DNA of 5,984 nt from JAMXLO01 sp041487355 (lineage in GTDB: Bacteria > Pseudomonadota > Alphaproteobacteria > Acetobacterales > Acetobacteraceae): the NCBI GenBank assembly GCA_041487355.1, contig JBGPND010000281.1, forward strand, positions 1 to 5,984. The letters run 5' to 3'. The notes below the pieces were generated by a model, which saw only the letters and a list, made by a program, of their open reading frames with translations, was not told the origin of the DNA and made no database searches. The position numbers were made by a program, and so were the translations under genes. Below, one piece after another: positions 5,852 to 5,984 of this stretch; positions within the stretch are counted from its first letter, which is position 1, and each line of letters begins with the position of its first letter.

Positions 5852-5984
5852 GTGAAAACGCGATTCCCAGCAGGCGTCGCGAAATATCCTATCGGCGCGA
5901 AGGCCCCGGAAGAAGCAAGGATTCAAGGGAATGTCTTGCGGAGTAACGTAGTTGCTCGTTGTCGTTACGGCACGACGTTTTCAC
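5852..5984. repeat. Element bounded by 9-bp inverted repeats, possibly cut by the window edge
   Basis: GTGAAAACG (5852-5860) and CGTTTTCAC (5976-5984) are perfect inverted repeats 115 bp apart, and the right copy ends on the last base of the window. Three smaller dyads lie inside: TCGCG/CGCGA (5877-5881 with 5896-5900), GCAAG/CTTGC (5915-5919 with 5935-5939) and GTAACG/CGTTAC (5943-5948 with 5963-5968). Together they could fold as a four-way structure. It has no convincing gene. It may be a small non-autonomous mobile repeat, the end of an insertion sequence lying to the right, or a structured RNA. Short inner stems can arise by chance in DNA of this length. Confidence 0.4.

Noticed and set aside
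4184..5926. 580-codon open frame on the minus strand opposite the GT39 gene
   Set aside because: It is antisense to the GT39 gene with its clear motifs. The translation is low-complexity (R, Q, A, G, H rich) and lacks any domain, so it is a shadow frame.

Overview
The window is GC-rich DNA with dense long antisense open frames, typical of a high-GC proteobacterium. The thioredoxin reductase, the Lrp–trxB–LysR arrangement and the dispersed palindromic repeats all point to Alphaproteobacteria, most likely Rhodospirillales and perhaps Acetobacteraceae. That placement is a judgement from protein resemblance, not from a marker gene. No RNA gene, CRISPR array, phage gene or transposase gene is visible.

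Layout. Positions 1-135 lie downstream of the first gene and hold a run of small hairpins. Positions 136-1023 (minus) encode a LysR-family regulator. Positions 1181-2197 (minus) encode thioredoxin reductase (TrxB), whose end is extended by a 12-bp tandem repeat. Positions 2198-2542 are a divergent regulatory region with a perfect 13-bp-arm hairpin repeat and an AT-rich palindrome that overlaps the probable promoter of the next gene. Positions 2543-3022 (plus) encode an Lrp/AsnC-family regulator. Positions 3084-4223 (plus) encode a fusion of a polyprenyl-phosphate-sugar synthase-type GT2 domain and a GtrA-like membrane domain. Positions 4220-5755 (plus) encode a GT39/PMT_2-type membrane glycosyltransferase. 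Positions 5756-5984 are non-coding and contain a putative structured or mobile repeat bounded by a 9-bp inverted repeat that ends exactly at the window edge.

Functionally there are two modules. The left one pairs a redox enzyme (TrxB) with two transcription regulators, LysR downstream on the same strand and Lrp divergent; their targets cannot be read from the sequence. The right one is a two-gene, translationally coupled module. Its first protein would charge a polyprenyl-phosphate carrier with a sugar and could help move it across the membrane. Its second would transfer that sugar to an acceptor such as a lipid, glycan or protein on the outer face of the inner membrane.

The most unusual points are: a dispersed palindromic element that has become the first ~32 codons of the GT39 gene right at the GTGA junction; the repeat-derived C-terminal tail of TrxB; the 13-bp palindrome on the putative lrp promoter; and the inverted-repeat-bounded element at the right edge. 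No clearly new multi-gene system was found.
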